Shown: in pieces, positions 36,896 to 45,701 of the stretch
How positions within the stretch are numbered: the stretch's first letter is position 1
Layout: the number at the start of each line of letters is the position of its first letter
NCBI GenBank assembly: GCA_902761905.1
Contig: CACWMK010000022.1
Location: 1-64,000 of the forward strand
Direction of reading: 5' to 3'
DNA: 64,000 nucleotides
Source of the DNA: an uncultured Prevotellaceae bacterium
GTDB taxonomy: Bacteria > Bacteroidota > Bacteroidia > Bacteroidales > Bacteroidaceae
Notes under the pieces: generated by a model
What the model was told of the DNA's origin: nothing
Database searches by the model: none
Seen by the model: the letters and a program-made list of their open reading frames with translations, nothing else
Made by a program: the position numbers and the translations under genes

Positions 36896-38872
36896 ATGAC
36901 AGAAGAACAACTGAACCAAGAACAAAATTACTCCGCGAGTAACATTCAGGTACTCGAGGGTTTGGAAGCCGTACGTAAGCGTCCAGCTATGTACATCGGC
37001 GACATAAGTGAGAAGGGTCTCCACCATCTTGTAAACGAAACCGTCGACAACTCTATCGACGAGGCAATGGCAGGATATTGTACCCACATCGAAGTAACTA
37101 TCAACGAAGATAACTCTATCACCGTACAAGACAATGGTCGTGGTATCCCCGTAGACGAGCACGAGAAGATGCACAAGAGTGCACTCGAGGTTGTAATGAC
37201 TGTACTCCACGCCGGAGGTAAGTTCGACAAGGGCTCTTATAAGGTGTCAGGAGGTCTGCACGGTGTAGGTGTGAGTTGTGTTAACGCACTCTCTACCCAC
37301 ATGATGTCGCAGGTATTCCGCAATGGCCATATCTACCAGCAGGAGTACGAGAAGGGTAAGCCACTCTACGACGTTAAGATCGTAGGCGATACCGACAAGA
37401 CAGGTACCCGCCAGCAGTTCTGGCCCGATGGCAGCATATTTACAACTACTGAATATAAGTACGACATTATCGCCAAGCGTATGCGTGAGCTGGCATATCT
37501 TAATGCCGGCATCACCATCACGCTGACCGATCTCCGTCCTGATGAGGAGGGCAATCTGCGCCAGCCCGAGGTGTTCCACGCCAAGGAGGGACTTAAGGAG
37601 TTTGTTCGCTACGTAGACCGTCACCGCACATCTATCATCGGCGATCCTATCTGCCTGAAGACCGAGAAGGATGGTGTGCCCATCGAGGTGGCACTGCTCT
37701 ACAATAGCGACTATTCAGAGAATATCCATTCTTACGTTAACAATATCAACACCATCGAGGGTGGTACCCATCTTACTGGTTTCCGCATCGCTCTGGCTCG
37801 TGCACTCAAGAAGTATGCCGACGAGGACGATCAGCTGCGCAAGCAGATTGAGAAGGCCAAGATCGAGGTGGCTCAGGACGACTTCCGCGAGGGTCTTACA
37901 GCCATCATCTCTGTTAAGGTAGCCGAGCCTCAGTTCGAGGGTCAGACCAAAACAAAGCTGGGCAACAGCGAGGTTAACGGAGCCGTACAGAAGGCCGTAG
38001 GCGAGGCAATGACCAACTATCTGGAGGAACACCCCAAAGAGGCTCATACCATCTGCGAGAAGGTAATTCTGGCCGCTACAGCACGTATTGCAGCCCGTAA
38101 GGCTCGTGAGAGCGTACAGCGCAAGAATCCTATGACTGGTGGTGGTCTGCCTGGCAAACTGGCCGACTGCTCTAATAAGGATCCAAAGGAGTGCGAGATA
38201 TTCCTCGTCGAGGGAGACTCGGCCGGTGGTTCTGCCAAGCAGGGTCGCGACCGTCATTTCCAGGCCATCCTGCCTCTGCGTGGTAAGATTCTTAACGTAG
38301 AGAAGGTACAGTGGCATCGTGTGTTCGAGGCCGAGTCTGTTATGAACATCATTCAGAGTATCGGCGTACGCTTTGGTGTTGACGGCGAAGACTCTAAGGA
38401 TGCCAATATCGATAAGCTGCGTTACGACAAGATTATCATCATGACCGACGCCGACGTCGATGGTTCTCACATCGACACACTTATCATGACACTCTTCTAT
38501 CGCTTCATGCCACAGGTAATCCAGGGCGGCCACCTCTACATAGCTACCCCACCACTCTACAAGTGTACTTACAAGAAGACCTCTGAGTACTGCTACACCG
38601 AGCAGCAGCGCCAGGCATTCATCGATAAGTACGTGGCTGGTAATGGCGACGACAAGGCCCTGCACACCCAGCGCTACAAAGGTCTTGGTGAGATGAACCC
38701 AGAGCAGCTTTGGGAGACCACAATGAACCCAGAGAACCGCTTGCTCAAGCAGGTTACCATCGAGAACGCTGCCGAGGCCGACGAAATCTTCTCTATGCTG
38801 ATGGGCGACGACGTAGAACCACGCCGCGAGTTCATCGAGAAGAACGCCACCTACGCTAACATCGACGCGTAA
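36896..38872 (+). CDS. gyrB: DNA gyrase subunit B
   Basis: A 658-residue GHKL ATPase subunit of gyrase. N-terminal LEAVRKRPAMYIGD, NETVDNSIDEAMAG, DNGRGIPV and GGLHGVGVSCVNAL form the ATP site. The Toprim region has EGDSAGGSAKQGRDR and DADVDGSHI, and the C-terminus YKGLGEMNPEQLWETTM. It lacks the ~170-residue insertion of proteobacterial GyrB. The gene is GC-richer and more codon-biased than its neighbours, consistent with high expression. Confidence 0.97.
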   Translation: MTEEQLNQEQNYSASNIQVLEGLEAVRKRPAMYIGDISEKGLHHLVNETVDNSIDEAMAGYCTHIEVTINEDNSITVQDNGRGIPVDEHEKMHKSALEVVMTVLHAGGKFDKGSYKVSGGLHGVGVSCVNALSTHMMSQVFRNGHIYQQEYEKGKPLYDVKIVGDTDKTGTRQQFWPDGSIFTTTEYKYDIIAKRMRELAYLNAGITITLTDLRPDEEGNLRQPEVFHAKEGLKEFVRYVDRHRTSIIGDPICLKTEKDGVPIEVALLYNSDYSENIHSYVNNINTIEGGTHLTGFRIALARALKKYADEDDQLRKQIEKAKIEVAQDDFREGLTAIISVKVAEPQFEGQTKTKLGNSEVNGAVQKAVGEAMTNYLEEHPKEAHTICEKVILAATARIAARKARESVQRKNPMTGGGLPGKLADCSNKDPKECEIFLVEGDSAGGSAKQGRDRHFQAILPLRGKILNVEKVQWHRVFEAESVMNIIQSIGVRFGVDGEDSKDANIDKLRYDKIIIMTDADVDGSHIDTLIMTLFYRFMPQVIQGGHLYIATPPLYKCTYKKTSEYCYTEQQRQAFIDKYVAGNGDDKALHTQRYKGLGEMNPEQLWETTMNPENRLLKQVTIENAAEADEIFSMLMGDDVEPRREFIEKNATYANIDA

Positions 38873-38897
38873 ACACCACGTTCAATTATACATTCAA

Positions 38898-38932
38898 AGA
38901 GCTCTCGCCAATTAGCGGGAGCTCTTTTTATT
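38898..38932 (+). terminator. Intrinsic terminator of gyrB
   Basis: AGAGCTCTCGC and GCGGGAGCTCT pair around CAATTA and are followed by a T run. Confidence 0.85.
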
Positions 38933-38995
38933 AGCATACTTTAAGCCTCATAGCCAGCATGGTAGAAGTCTCCGATCTTCGACAGGTAAAAATAG

Positions 38996-40666
38996 TCAGT
39001 TAGGCAATTCTGTCACTTTGTCCTCTGGCAATACAAAATTAAACGAACAAGGACTCCATGCGGGTGGCGGTGTTGGATTCAGATACAACCATCGGCTCCA
39101 TCCTACCAACTTGTCGAAGGTTGTTTGCTCATAAGTATTGGCAAAGGTGCTGGGCCATGTGTCGGCCTTTTCAAACCCATAGTGATCAAGGTTGCCGTCG
39201 CTGCTGTCGCCACCTTCTTCAACGTAACGATAGTATTCGCGCTTACCGTCTGAATAATATACATAAGCACCTGTCAACTTAGATTCTGCTCCATTGCCCT
39301 CATAAGTGTAGACCACATAAGTACCTTTACAACCAAGCATCATACTATAGTCCACCTCATAGTGATGATCTGTCAGATACTTGCTGTGGCGCTGTCTGAC
39401 GATACAGTCGTTGAAGGCATTAATGAGGCTTGAGACGAATGTCTGGTCGTACACATCGGGCAATTCCCAGAAGAGACTCTCGATATATCGTCCCATGTCG
39501 TAAAGGGGATAGTTATTATCCGCTTTCATTGCGTTAGCCGTACACAAGTCTATACGCGCACGCTGATCGTCGGTACCGTTATGGTATGTATAGACCAATC
39601 GGTCGGTAAACTCCTTCAACACGGGAGCCAGGTCGTTCAGTCTACTGGTCTTGGTCAACGTGAAGTCGTAATAGAGAGGATCGTCGGGATTGGTGCTCTG
39701 ATAGAACTCTGCGTCCCAGTTGTCCATATTGGCATCAAGGAAATTGGAGAGCACGGCCTCCGTGTCCTGTCCAGCAGCACAATTGTCGGCAATGGCATAG
39801 AAAGCCGAGCCACCACCCCACATGACGTAAGTAGAACCAGCAATGTAGTCGGTAACGTCCTTCACATCGTAGAGAAACTCCAGATTGTTCATCAGACAGA
39901 GGTAAGCCACGATACCATCTATATGCACCGAGGCATTTCTCACGCCACGCGCAAAACTCTTGGCAGAGAAGCATTTGTGGTCATGTCCATCATCGAAAAT
40001 CAGTCCGCGAGTCTGTGCACCATTCATTGTATTGCTGGTAGCGTCTGCTAAATCCACATGAGGCAAGTAGCCGCCACCATGGTCGGCCATCACAAGGATG
40101 TACCTCTTGGCAGGATAGTTCCTTGCAGCCCAGTTGATGAAGTTGGTCAGCGAGTCGGGATTGGTAACATCCGCATTCGTCTCTCCGTAAGGCTCCGTTT
40201 CCTGCAGTTGCTTACGCAGAGTCTTCTCGGGATCTACCACGAAACGATAGCTCTCGCCAGCCTTTGGATGACATAAGAAGAAGTATCTCATCAAATCCAT
40301 ATCTTCCATCTCGTCCTCGGACATAAACTTTGACGTTTCATCAGCCCACTTTACAATAGTTTCATAGTCAACTTGATCATAAGCCGTGGGATTGAGCGAT
40401 GTCTTATACTGAGCCACCACATTCACATGGTCGAAACTCTCGGGCTTAGCCTTGTAGAACTTGTGGAAATCGTCCAAAATAGCCGCGTCCACGTTTCCTC
40501 CACCACACCCATACCACAGGATGGTGGCATCGGCCAGCTCTTTCTCCGGTTCAGGTGGAGCCACGGGGTTGTCGTAGTTGTCATTGGTACAGGCGGTGAA
40601 CACCGTCATTGTCATTGAGCAGCTAAGGACGGCTGCGAGCGTCATGATTGTTCTTTTCATAATCAT
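38996..40666 (-). CDS. Clostripain-family (C11) cysteine peptidase lipoprotein
   Basis: A 556-residue lipoprotein (554 if translation starts at the second Met). Its signal peptide carries the cassette MTLAAVLSCSMTMTVFTAC, shared with several neighbours, and has lipobox FTAC. The C11 fold follows: catalytic His ~196 in VMADHGGGY and Cys ~257 in VAYLCLMNNLEFLYDVKDVTDYI. Both catalytic residues are intact. C11 enzymes cleave after basic residues and often self-activate. The gene is transcribed from the AraC-type operator at 40717-40772, just behind the split AraC-type regulator. A paralog with an extra domain lies at 55953. A role in processing the leader peptides of this region is possible but unproven. 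Confidence 0.85.
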   Translation of the reverse strand: MIMKRTIMTLAAVLSCSMTMTVFTACTNDNYDNPVAPPEPEKELADATILWYGCGGGNVDAAILDDFHKFYKAKPESFDHVNVVAQYKTSLNPTAYDQVDYETIVKWADETSKFMSEDEMEDMDLMRYFFLCHPKAGESYRFVVDPEKTLRKQLQETEPYGETNADVTNPDSLTNFINWAARNYPAKRYILVMADHGGGYLPHVDLADATSNTMNGAQTRGLIFDDGHDHKCFSAKSFARGVRNASVHIDGIVAYLCLMNNLEFLYDVKDVTDYIAGSTYVMWGGGSAFYAIADNCAAGQDTEAVLSNFLDANMDNWDAEFYQSTNPDDPLYYDFTLTKTSRLNDLAPVLKEFTDRLVYTYHNGTDDQRARIDLCTANAMKADNNYPLYDMGRYIESLFWELPDVYDQTFVSSLINAFNDCIVRQRHSKYLTDHHYEVDYSMMLGCKGTYVVYTYEGNGAESKLTGAYVYYSDGKREYYRYVEEGGDSSDGNLDHYGFEKADTWPSTFANTYEQTTFDKLVGWSRWLYLNPTPPPAWSPCSFNFVLPEDKVTELPN

Positions 40667-40716
40667 ATTTTTATTAATAATGGTAACTTATCTTCTTATT
40701 ATCGTTGATGTTGGTG

Positions 40717-40772
40717 CAAAGGTACGGCAAACCATAAAAGTAGCTGTGCCACCCTTACAAATCTTTGTGTCA
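40717..40772 (-). promoter_or_regulatory. AraC-type operator-promoter, site 1 (C11 peptidase)
   Basis: Minus-strand reading: TGACACA from 40772, TGGCACA from 40751 (21 bp apart), then TACCTTTG from 40724 (27 bp on). This is the 56-bp architecture common to eight promoters of the region. Upstream, towards the regulator gene, lies an extra inverted TGTGCCACAG. Confidence 0.8.
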
Positions 40773-40813
40773 TTTCTGCAAAACCTGCTTTCCAGGCTGT
40801 GGCACAGCATAAA

Positions 40814-40850
40814 AAAACAGAGCTTGCCGTGGTATAGCAAGCTCTGTTTT
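40814..40850. terminator. Bidirectional terminator behind the split regulator
   Basis: AAAACAGAGCTTGC (40814-40827) pairs with GCAAGCTCTGTTTT (40837-40850). A/T-rich ends on both sides allow termination in either direction. It separates the regulator stop at 40873 from the operator driving the C11 gene. A related hairpin lies at 50114-50150. Confidence 0.8.
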
Positions 40851-40872
40851 TATCGATGAAATGGGTCTTTTT

Positions 40873-42003
40873 CTACTTTTTCGCTACATGACGATAGTCG
40901 GAAGGCGACATGGCGTAGGTTTCGCTGAAAAGACGGTAGAAGGTGCGGCGGGATAGTCCGCAGAGTTCAGCAATTAGACCCACGGAGTCGTTGGTGGTAG
41001 AAAGCAAATGCGCGGCGTGGCGCAGACGGTAACTATTGATGAAGTCGGCAGGAGTCTGATCAGCACACTCGCGAATGGCATCGTATATGTAAGTACGGTT
41101 GGTGCCTAGCATACGTGCCAGCGAATCCGGATTTGTGTCGGGATCGGTGAAGATGTCAGGCTGCTTCATCAGTTCACATAGGCGTCGGTAAAGTTGCTGA
41201 CCATTGGTAAGCTCAGTCTCGGGTGTAGCCTCCAACTGCTCAATAGCCTGTTGCTGCTCCTGTTCGCGCTGTTCAATCTCAGCCAGTAAGCGGCGGTTTT
41301 TCTCCGTCAGTACCTTATTATATTTATAGGAGCGCCAAAGCAGGTAAGCGATGAGCAAGATGATGATGAAGGCAGCAACAGAAATGATGCGATGCAGGGA
41401 AACCGAGAATTGCATATCTTTTAATTGCAAATCGCGTTCATGTGTTTGATAGATGACAGCCAGTTCCATCGTCTTGTCGCGGCGTTCCCATAACTTAGCC
41501 GAATCGAGTGCAGTAATTATTCGGGTGGCTACAGCCAAGGCTGAATCACGCTCACCAGCACCCAAGAAGGCATCAAACCTCAGCTTTACAAACCCTTGCA
41601 GGTTCTCAATGTCGTATCTCATCCCTCTCTTATGGAGCAGAGGCTCTATTTCTTCCGAATTGGCTACAGCCTCGTCGAAACGATGGGCTATGTTAAGATA
41701 TGTCACCGAATTCGCCCGTCCTATCGCTGTGTTGTATAGGTGATTCTTCTGATATTCCTCGTAAGCCTTAGCGGCCTCATCATGACGACCTTCTATTTCG
41801 AGCAAGAAAGATTTAATAGCTAACAACTGTAACTGAATATAAGGATGATTCACATCCATCTCCTCAGGATGCTTAGCTAAATCATTCAAGATTTTTTCTA
41901 TGTATTCTACCCACACCCTGCCACGCTCATATTGGAACATATTACAATATCCAATCATAGCATCAACGGCTATCTTCAGACGATACGTTTTCAATTCCTT
42001 CAA
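40873..42003 (-). CDS. C-terminal half of a split TPR-transmembrane-AraC regulator
   Basis: A 376-residue frame carrying the rear of a regulator whose front is the overlapping frame 41963-42556. It has TPR-like repeats (~1-165), one membrane helix (~203-222, IISVAAFIIILLIAYLLW), a coiled coil (EKNRRLLAEIEQREQEQQQ) and an AraC helix-turn-helix domain (LARMLGTNRTYIYDAIRE; IAELCGLSRRTFYRLF). The two frames together give ~555 residues, the length of the intact paralogs (560-564), and meet in a +1 frame change near 42000. The frame opens with TTG and has no start of its own, so this is a pseudogene, a sequencing error, or less likely a recoded gene. Confidence 0.75.
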   Translation of the reverse strand: MKELKTYRLKIAVDAMIGYCNMFQYERGRVWVEYIEKILNDLAKHPEEMDVNHPYIQLQLLAIKSFLLEIEGRHDEAAKAYEEYQKNHLYNTAIGRANSVTYLNIAHRFDEAVANSEEIEPLLHKRGMRYDIENLQGFVKLRFDAFLGAGERDSALAVATRIITALDSAKLWERRDKTMELAVIYQTHERDLQLKDMQFSVSLHRIISVAAFIIILLIAYLLWRSYKYNKVLTEKNRRLLAEIEQREQEQQQAIEQLEATPETELTNGQQLYRRLCELMKQPDIFTDPDTNPDSLARMLGTNRTYIYDAIRECADQTPADFINSYRLRHAAHLLSTTNDSVGLIAELCGLSRRTFYRLFSETYAMSPSDYRHVAKK

Positions 42004-42556
42004 ACTTGAGTGCTCGTTTCAGATATTCCTCGGCTTGTTCATAACGCTCCAGGAAAATGTTACATCGGGCCATATTACTTAGCGTCTGTACAAAGCTCGA
42101 CAGGAGCAACTCATGGCTATTAATATAATCCATGTCGGCGTTGATTATATGCCGCTGCCCCTTGCGCAGTGCTAAATCATAATGCAGGTTTGCTACGTCC
42201 TTATCAATATCAAGTCCCTGAACCATGAAATGGAAGAAGCGGTCTTGCTCTGTCACCACCTTGCGAGCCAAAGCAGAGTCGATGATTGCCATAGCATGTT
42301 TAGGGTTGTGATGATACATGACGCATGCTACATAGTAATCGCCGGTAATATCGCCTATTACGCCTTTATCCTTCAGGCTATCTACCAGATGACATATTGA
42401 TACGGTATCGTGGACTGTATTCAAAGTACTGTCTATCTCGGTTGGATTGAAATCACGATTGCGCGGGGCTTTGCCACACGAAAATATCATTAATACTGCA
42501 GCTGCCAAGACTGCTAGCGGTAAGAATTTTCGGATGATTAAATTTGTCTTCTTCAT
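41963..42556 (-). CDS. N-terminal half of a split TPR-transmembrane-AraC regulator
   Basis: A 197-residue frame with a lipoprotein-like signal (MKKTNLIIRKFLPLAVLAAAVLMIFSC) and helical TPR-like repeats ending ERYEQAEEYLKRALKFEG, after which it reads ten out-of-frame codons to a stop. The next TPR helix continues in the frame of 40873-42003. Its promoter has TATCTTTG just upstream. Alone it would be a secreted sensor fragment without a DNA-binding part. Confidence 0.7.
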   Translation of the reverse strand: MKKTNLIIRKFLPLAVLAAAVLMIFSCGKAPRNRDFNPTEIDSTLNTVHDTVSICHLVDSLKDKGVIGDITGDYYVACVMYHHNPKHAMAIIDSALARKVVTEQDRFFHFMVQGLDIDKDVANLHYDLALRKGQRHIINADMDYINSHELLLSSFVQTLSNMARCNIFLERYEQAEEYLKRALKFEGIENVSSEDSR

Positions 42557-42667
42557 TTATCTTTGCAAATTTGTTTGCAAAGATACGAACTTATTTTATA
42601 TTAACGAATTATTAATAAGGAAAAATATAAAAAAAAAGTTGTGTGTTTCGGAACTTTTTCACTTTGA

Positions 42668-42780
42668 GTTGCCTGATCCTGAGGAAGTAACAGGTCATGA
42701 ATAAGTGACTCTAAAACTCGAAGGCAACGATTATGGCGGGCGAAGATAGCGAAACACGCATCTTCGCCCGCTTTTTGCAT
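42668..42780 (+). ncRNA. Candidate small RNA with its own terminator
   Basis: Between divergent genes lies a structured block. GTTGCCT (42668-42674) pairs with AGGCAAC (42722-42728), closing a loop that contains CCTG/CAGG and GTCA/TGAC stems. It is followed by a strong terminator: GCGGGCGAAGAT (42736-42747) with ATCTTCGCCCGC (42760-42771), then T-rich DNA. A weak -7-like TCACTTTG just precedes it. A terminator between two divergent promoters has no protein-gene client here. No known RNA family is recognised. Confidence 0.45.
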
Positions 42781-42846
42781 TTTTTACGGGAAAACGATGT
42801 ATAATTGAAATAATATGCTTACCTTTGCCCCTGAAATTATTTAAAC

Positions 42847-44529
42847 ATGCGACACTCCATATACCTAACACTATTATGCACCGTGCTAGCCATGATGGCA
42901 TCTTGCACTAATTGCAGCGAGACGAAGGACGACGAGAAGGTAAAAGCAGCGTGGCAGCGCTATCACGAAGCCTACCATGCTAAGGATCTGAACCGCGCCT
43001 TGGTCGTCATCGACAGCATGGAGACAGAGAAGATTGTCAGTAAGCCAAAGGCTAACCAGCTGCGTGGACATGTCTACGACCAAGGTTGGCAGATGAAAAT
43101 TGCTGAACAATTCTACAAGAAGTCTTGTCAAGGCTATGCCTCAGACCCTTCACAGGATTGGGGCTCCTATACCGATGCGGGCTACCGCTGGGCCTGTTTG
43201 CTCTTTCGTCGAGGTGACACTGAGGGAGCAATGAACATCACCACCGGGCTGCTGCAACAAGCAAAAGAAAACGAAGCGTTCCCCAAAGATCAAGAGGCTA
43301 CCTTGCTGATGCTCATGGCTGATATCCAGCTACAGCTGCACCAATACGACGAGGTACGTCTCACAGGGCTGAAAGTCTATGAGGTAATAGAACAAGAAGC
43401 TAATAATGGGAACGAAAGAGAATTGGATATAGCATGGACCTGTATCAACTTATCTGATATTCACCACAAAGCAGGAGACAGCGAAGGGGCAATGGCATGG
43501 CTTGACCGCTGTGCACAAGCGCTAACCCGTGCCAAACAAGGCGACTCGCTGATGATTGAGAAATGGAAAGGCCATATTTCCCTCAAACGAGCATTGTTTC
43601 TATTAGAAACGGGTCACGCTGCCCAAGCCCAGGCCACTTATGCAGCCATCCCCCGTAGTCGCCTGATGGAACCATTAGGCTACATAGAGGCTGCCGACTA
43701 CCTGATGGCTGCTGGTCGCTACGACGAGGCAGCTGAATGGTATGAACGCATTGATAGCACCTATTTAGCTACCGACGGCGCCAAGATGACTTTCGATATT
43801 ATCGCTGAACGCCTCTCTCCCCGCTACATAGCCTACCGAAAGGCTGGCCGAAATGCCGACGCATTGCTACTTGCCGACAGTGTTAGCGCTGCCATCGACT
43901 CTGCCCTCGTCTGGCAGAAGCAAAACGATGCGGCTGAACTGGCAGTCATCTACCAGACCCATGAAAAGGAACTGGCACTGAACGATGCCAAAAGCGAGAC
44001 TCGCATCCACCGTGTACTGCTTGCCGCTGCTATCCTTGTCATCCTGCTCATAGGCTACCTGTTCTGGCGTACACGAAAATATAATAAGGAACTCCTTGAG
44101 AAGAACCGCCGATTGTTGACTGAGATAGAACAGCGCGAACAGGAGCAGCAACAGGTTATTGAACAGTTGGAGGCCGCGCCAGAGGCAGAACTCACCACTG
44201 GTCAGCAAATCTACCGCCGCCTATGTGAACTGATGAAGCAACCCAACGTCTTCACCGACCCTGACACCAATCAAGACACGCTGGCACGTATGCTAGGCAC
44301 CAACCGAACGTACATCCAAGATGCCATTCGCGAGTGTGCCGACAAGACTCCTGCCGACTTCATCAACAGTTACCGTCTGCGTCACGCCACTCACTTGCTT
44401 TCTACCACTGACGACTCTGTTGGTCTCATAGCCGAACTCTGCGGACTATCCCGTCGCACCTTCTATCGTCTTTTCAGCGAAACTTACGCTATGTCGCCTT
44501 CCGACTATCGTCATGTAGCCAAAAAGTAG
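42847..44529 (+). CDS. TPR-transmembrane-AraC regulator, copy 2
   Basis: A 560-residue one-component membrane regulator. N-terminal lipobox-like signal (MMASC), a periplasmic helical region of TPR-like repeats (~30-380), one membrane helix (~387-406), a short coiled coil (~411-445) and a cytoplasmic AraC domain (~455-560) with two helix-turn-helix units (LARMLGTNRTYIQDAIRE; IAELCGLSRRTFYRLF). The sensor part differs strongly from the paralogs, while the last ~105 residues are nearly identical. TACCTTTG lies at 42820-42827. An AraC-type operator begins 13 bp after the stop and drives the next genes, so this is probably a local activator. The ligand is unknown. Confidence 0.85.
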   Translation: MRHSIYLTLLCTVLAMMASCTNCSETKDDEKVKAAWQRYHEAYHAKDLNRALVVIDSMETEKIVSKPKANQLRGHVYDQGWQMKIAEQFYKKSCQGYASDPSQDWGSYTDAGYRWACLLFRRGDTEGAMNITTGLLQQAKENEAFPKDQEATLLMLMADIQLQLHQYDEVRLTGLKVYEVIEQEANNGNERELDIAWTCINLSDIHHKAGDSEGAMAWLDRCAQALTRAKQGDSLMIEKWKGHISLKRALFLLETGHAAQAQATYAAIPRSRLMEPLGYIEAADYLMAAGRYDEAAEWYERIDSTYLATDGAKMTFDIIAERLSPRYIAYRKAGRNADALLLADSVSAAIDSALVWQKQNDAAELAVIYQTHEKELALNDAKSETRIHRVLLAAAILVILLIGYLFWRTRKYNKELLEKNRRLLTEIEQREQEQQQVIEQLEAAPEAELTTGQQIYRRLCELMKQPNVFTDPDTNQDTLARMLGTNRTYIQDAIRECADKTPADFINSYRLRHATHLLSTTDDSVGLIAELCGLSRRTFYRLFSETYAMSPSDYRHVAKK

Positions 44530-44541
44530 ATTTTGCAGAAT

Positions 44542-44597
44542 TGGCACAAAGATTTGCAATGGTGGCACACATATTTCCCCATCTTGCCGTACCTTTG
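44542..44597 (+). promoter_or_regulatory. AraC-type operator-promoter, site 2
   Basis: TGGCACA at 44542 and 44563 (21 bp apart) and TACCTTTG at 44590 (27 bp after the second repeat). It drives the 60-residue membrane peptide and two lipoproteins. Confidence 0.8.
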
Positions 44598-44627
44598 CCA
44601 CCGAGTTAACAATCAAATGTAAAGCGT

Positions 44628-44810
44628 ATGGAAATAAGTCTTATCCTCACCGTAGCCCTCGCTGCCTCCTTCATCGTGGTAGTACTGGTGCTGGTGGCTG
44701 TCATTGTTTACCAGCGATGGCAGATTGGCGACAAGAACGCCACACTGGGACGCTTCATCGACGAGAATGAGAAGATACGCCGCAAGATTGAACGCGCTGG
44801 AATCATATAA
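44628..44810 (+). CDS. 60-residue single-span membrane peptide
   Basis: A short protein with one long hydrophobic helix (~5-28) and a charged cytoplasmic-looking tail (YQRWQIGDKNATLGRFIDENEKIRRKI). A closely similar 60-residue protein lies at 49808-49990, and a truncated copy starts at 52054; all three directly follow the same operator architecture. Conservation of the tail between copies supports a real gene. Not recognised as a known family; it could be a small regulatory or complex-anchoring peptide. Confidence 0.75.
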   Translation: MEISLILTVALAASFIVVVLVLVAVIVYQRWQIGDKNATLGRFIDENEKIRRKIERAGII

Positions 44811-44839
44811 CCCCTTATACCTATATATTTTATAAGATT

Positions 44840-45682
44840 ATGAAAAAGTATTTTATGACGCTCGCAGCCGTTCTTTGCTGCACAATTTCCGTGACAGTGG
44901 GCCTCACATCGTGCTCACAGATTGATAATCCCGTTGAGGCGCAACCTGAGAAGCAGGTCGCCATGGCCGATGTCATAACCATCGATGGTGCACGACAATC
45001 GCTCTACAAACTCGACACCAAGGAGGTACTGCCCTTCTACATCGCAGTGAACAGTGCCTACAAGGACGAGAATGGCGATATGCAGTTCTACGATCTCTCC
45101 ACGATTACCGAGGTGAAGATAAATGATGACATGTTCCTCGTCGATCCCAGCCATCTGGCCGACAACGGTTACATCAAGTTGACGCCCAATCCGAATTCAC
45201 AGGAATTCAAGGACATATTAGAGGATATCGAGTTTGTTGACGCCACTGAATGGAGCACGGATGTAATGATTGAGTTAACCAACAACCGTGGCGAGAAGTT
45301 GGAGAAAACTCTTTCGCTGGTCTATTACCCAAAGAATGAGCAGAAGGATGTGCTGAACATCAAGATGTCTGACCTGAACGAGAACAACGAAATTGTGCTC
45401 GAACCCGAAATCATTAAACAGCTAAATCTTTCGGATTGGCCTAACCAGAGGAAAGGAGATTACACATTTAGAGACTTGAACGATCTGCGCAATGCTGAAA
45501 TAACGGACGATGGCAAACTAATTGTCAGCACATGGGGCTATGCTCCCGAGCCAGATGATGTAAACAAGTTGTCACTGGTCTTTACCCGTAGCCTTACAGG
45601 TAGCCCCTATCCGATGCTTCCAGAAGGCGAGGGCCTGATGATTAACTTCCGTTACGAATTAGAATTGAACATCACCGAATAA
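44840..45682 (+). CDS. Lipoprotein of unknown function
   Basis: A 280-residue lipoprotein with the cassette signal MTLAAVLCCTISVTVGLTSC (lipobox LTSC). The mature part is acidic and beta-rich (FYDLSTITEVKINDDMFLV, LSLVYYPKNEQKDVLNI) and ends without a barrel or repeats. It follows the membrane peptide by 29 bp and is driven by operator site 2. I do not recognise a family. Confidence 0.75.
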   Translation: MKKYFMTLAAVLCCTISVTVGLTSCSQIDNPVEAQPEKQVAMADVITIDGARQSLYKLDTKEVLPFYIAVNSAYKDENGDMQFYDLSTITEVKINDDMFLVDPSHLADNGYIKLTPNPNSQEFKDILEDIEFVDATEWSTDVMIELTNNRGEKLEKTLSLVYYPKNEQKDVLNIKMSDLNENNEIVLEPEIIKQLNLSDWPNQRKGDYTFRDLNDLRNAEITDDGKLIVSTWGYAPEPDDVNKLSLVFTRSLTGSPYPMLPEGEGLMINFRYELELNITE

Positions 45683-45701
45683 ATAAATATTAAAAACAGA
45701 T

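Noticed and set aside
37715..38665. 316-residue open frame on the minus strand inside gyrB
   Set aside because: It is the antisense of a strongly codon-biased gene; the translation is low in charge, Leu/Val-rich and matches no family, and there is no promoter.
40873..42556. Programmed ribosomal frameshift in regulator copy 1
   Set aside because: No slippery heptamer or downstream pseudoknot is apparent, and the paralogs are single uninterrupted frames.
42447..42704. 85-residue frame upstream of regulator copy 2
   Set aside because: It overlaps the start of the opposite-strand regulator gene and the promoter; composition is Lys/Phe-rich from AT bias.
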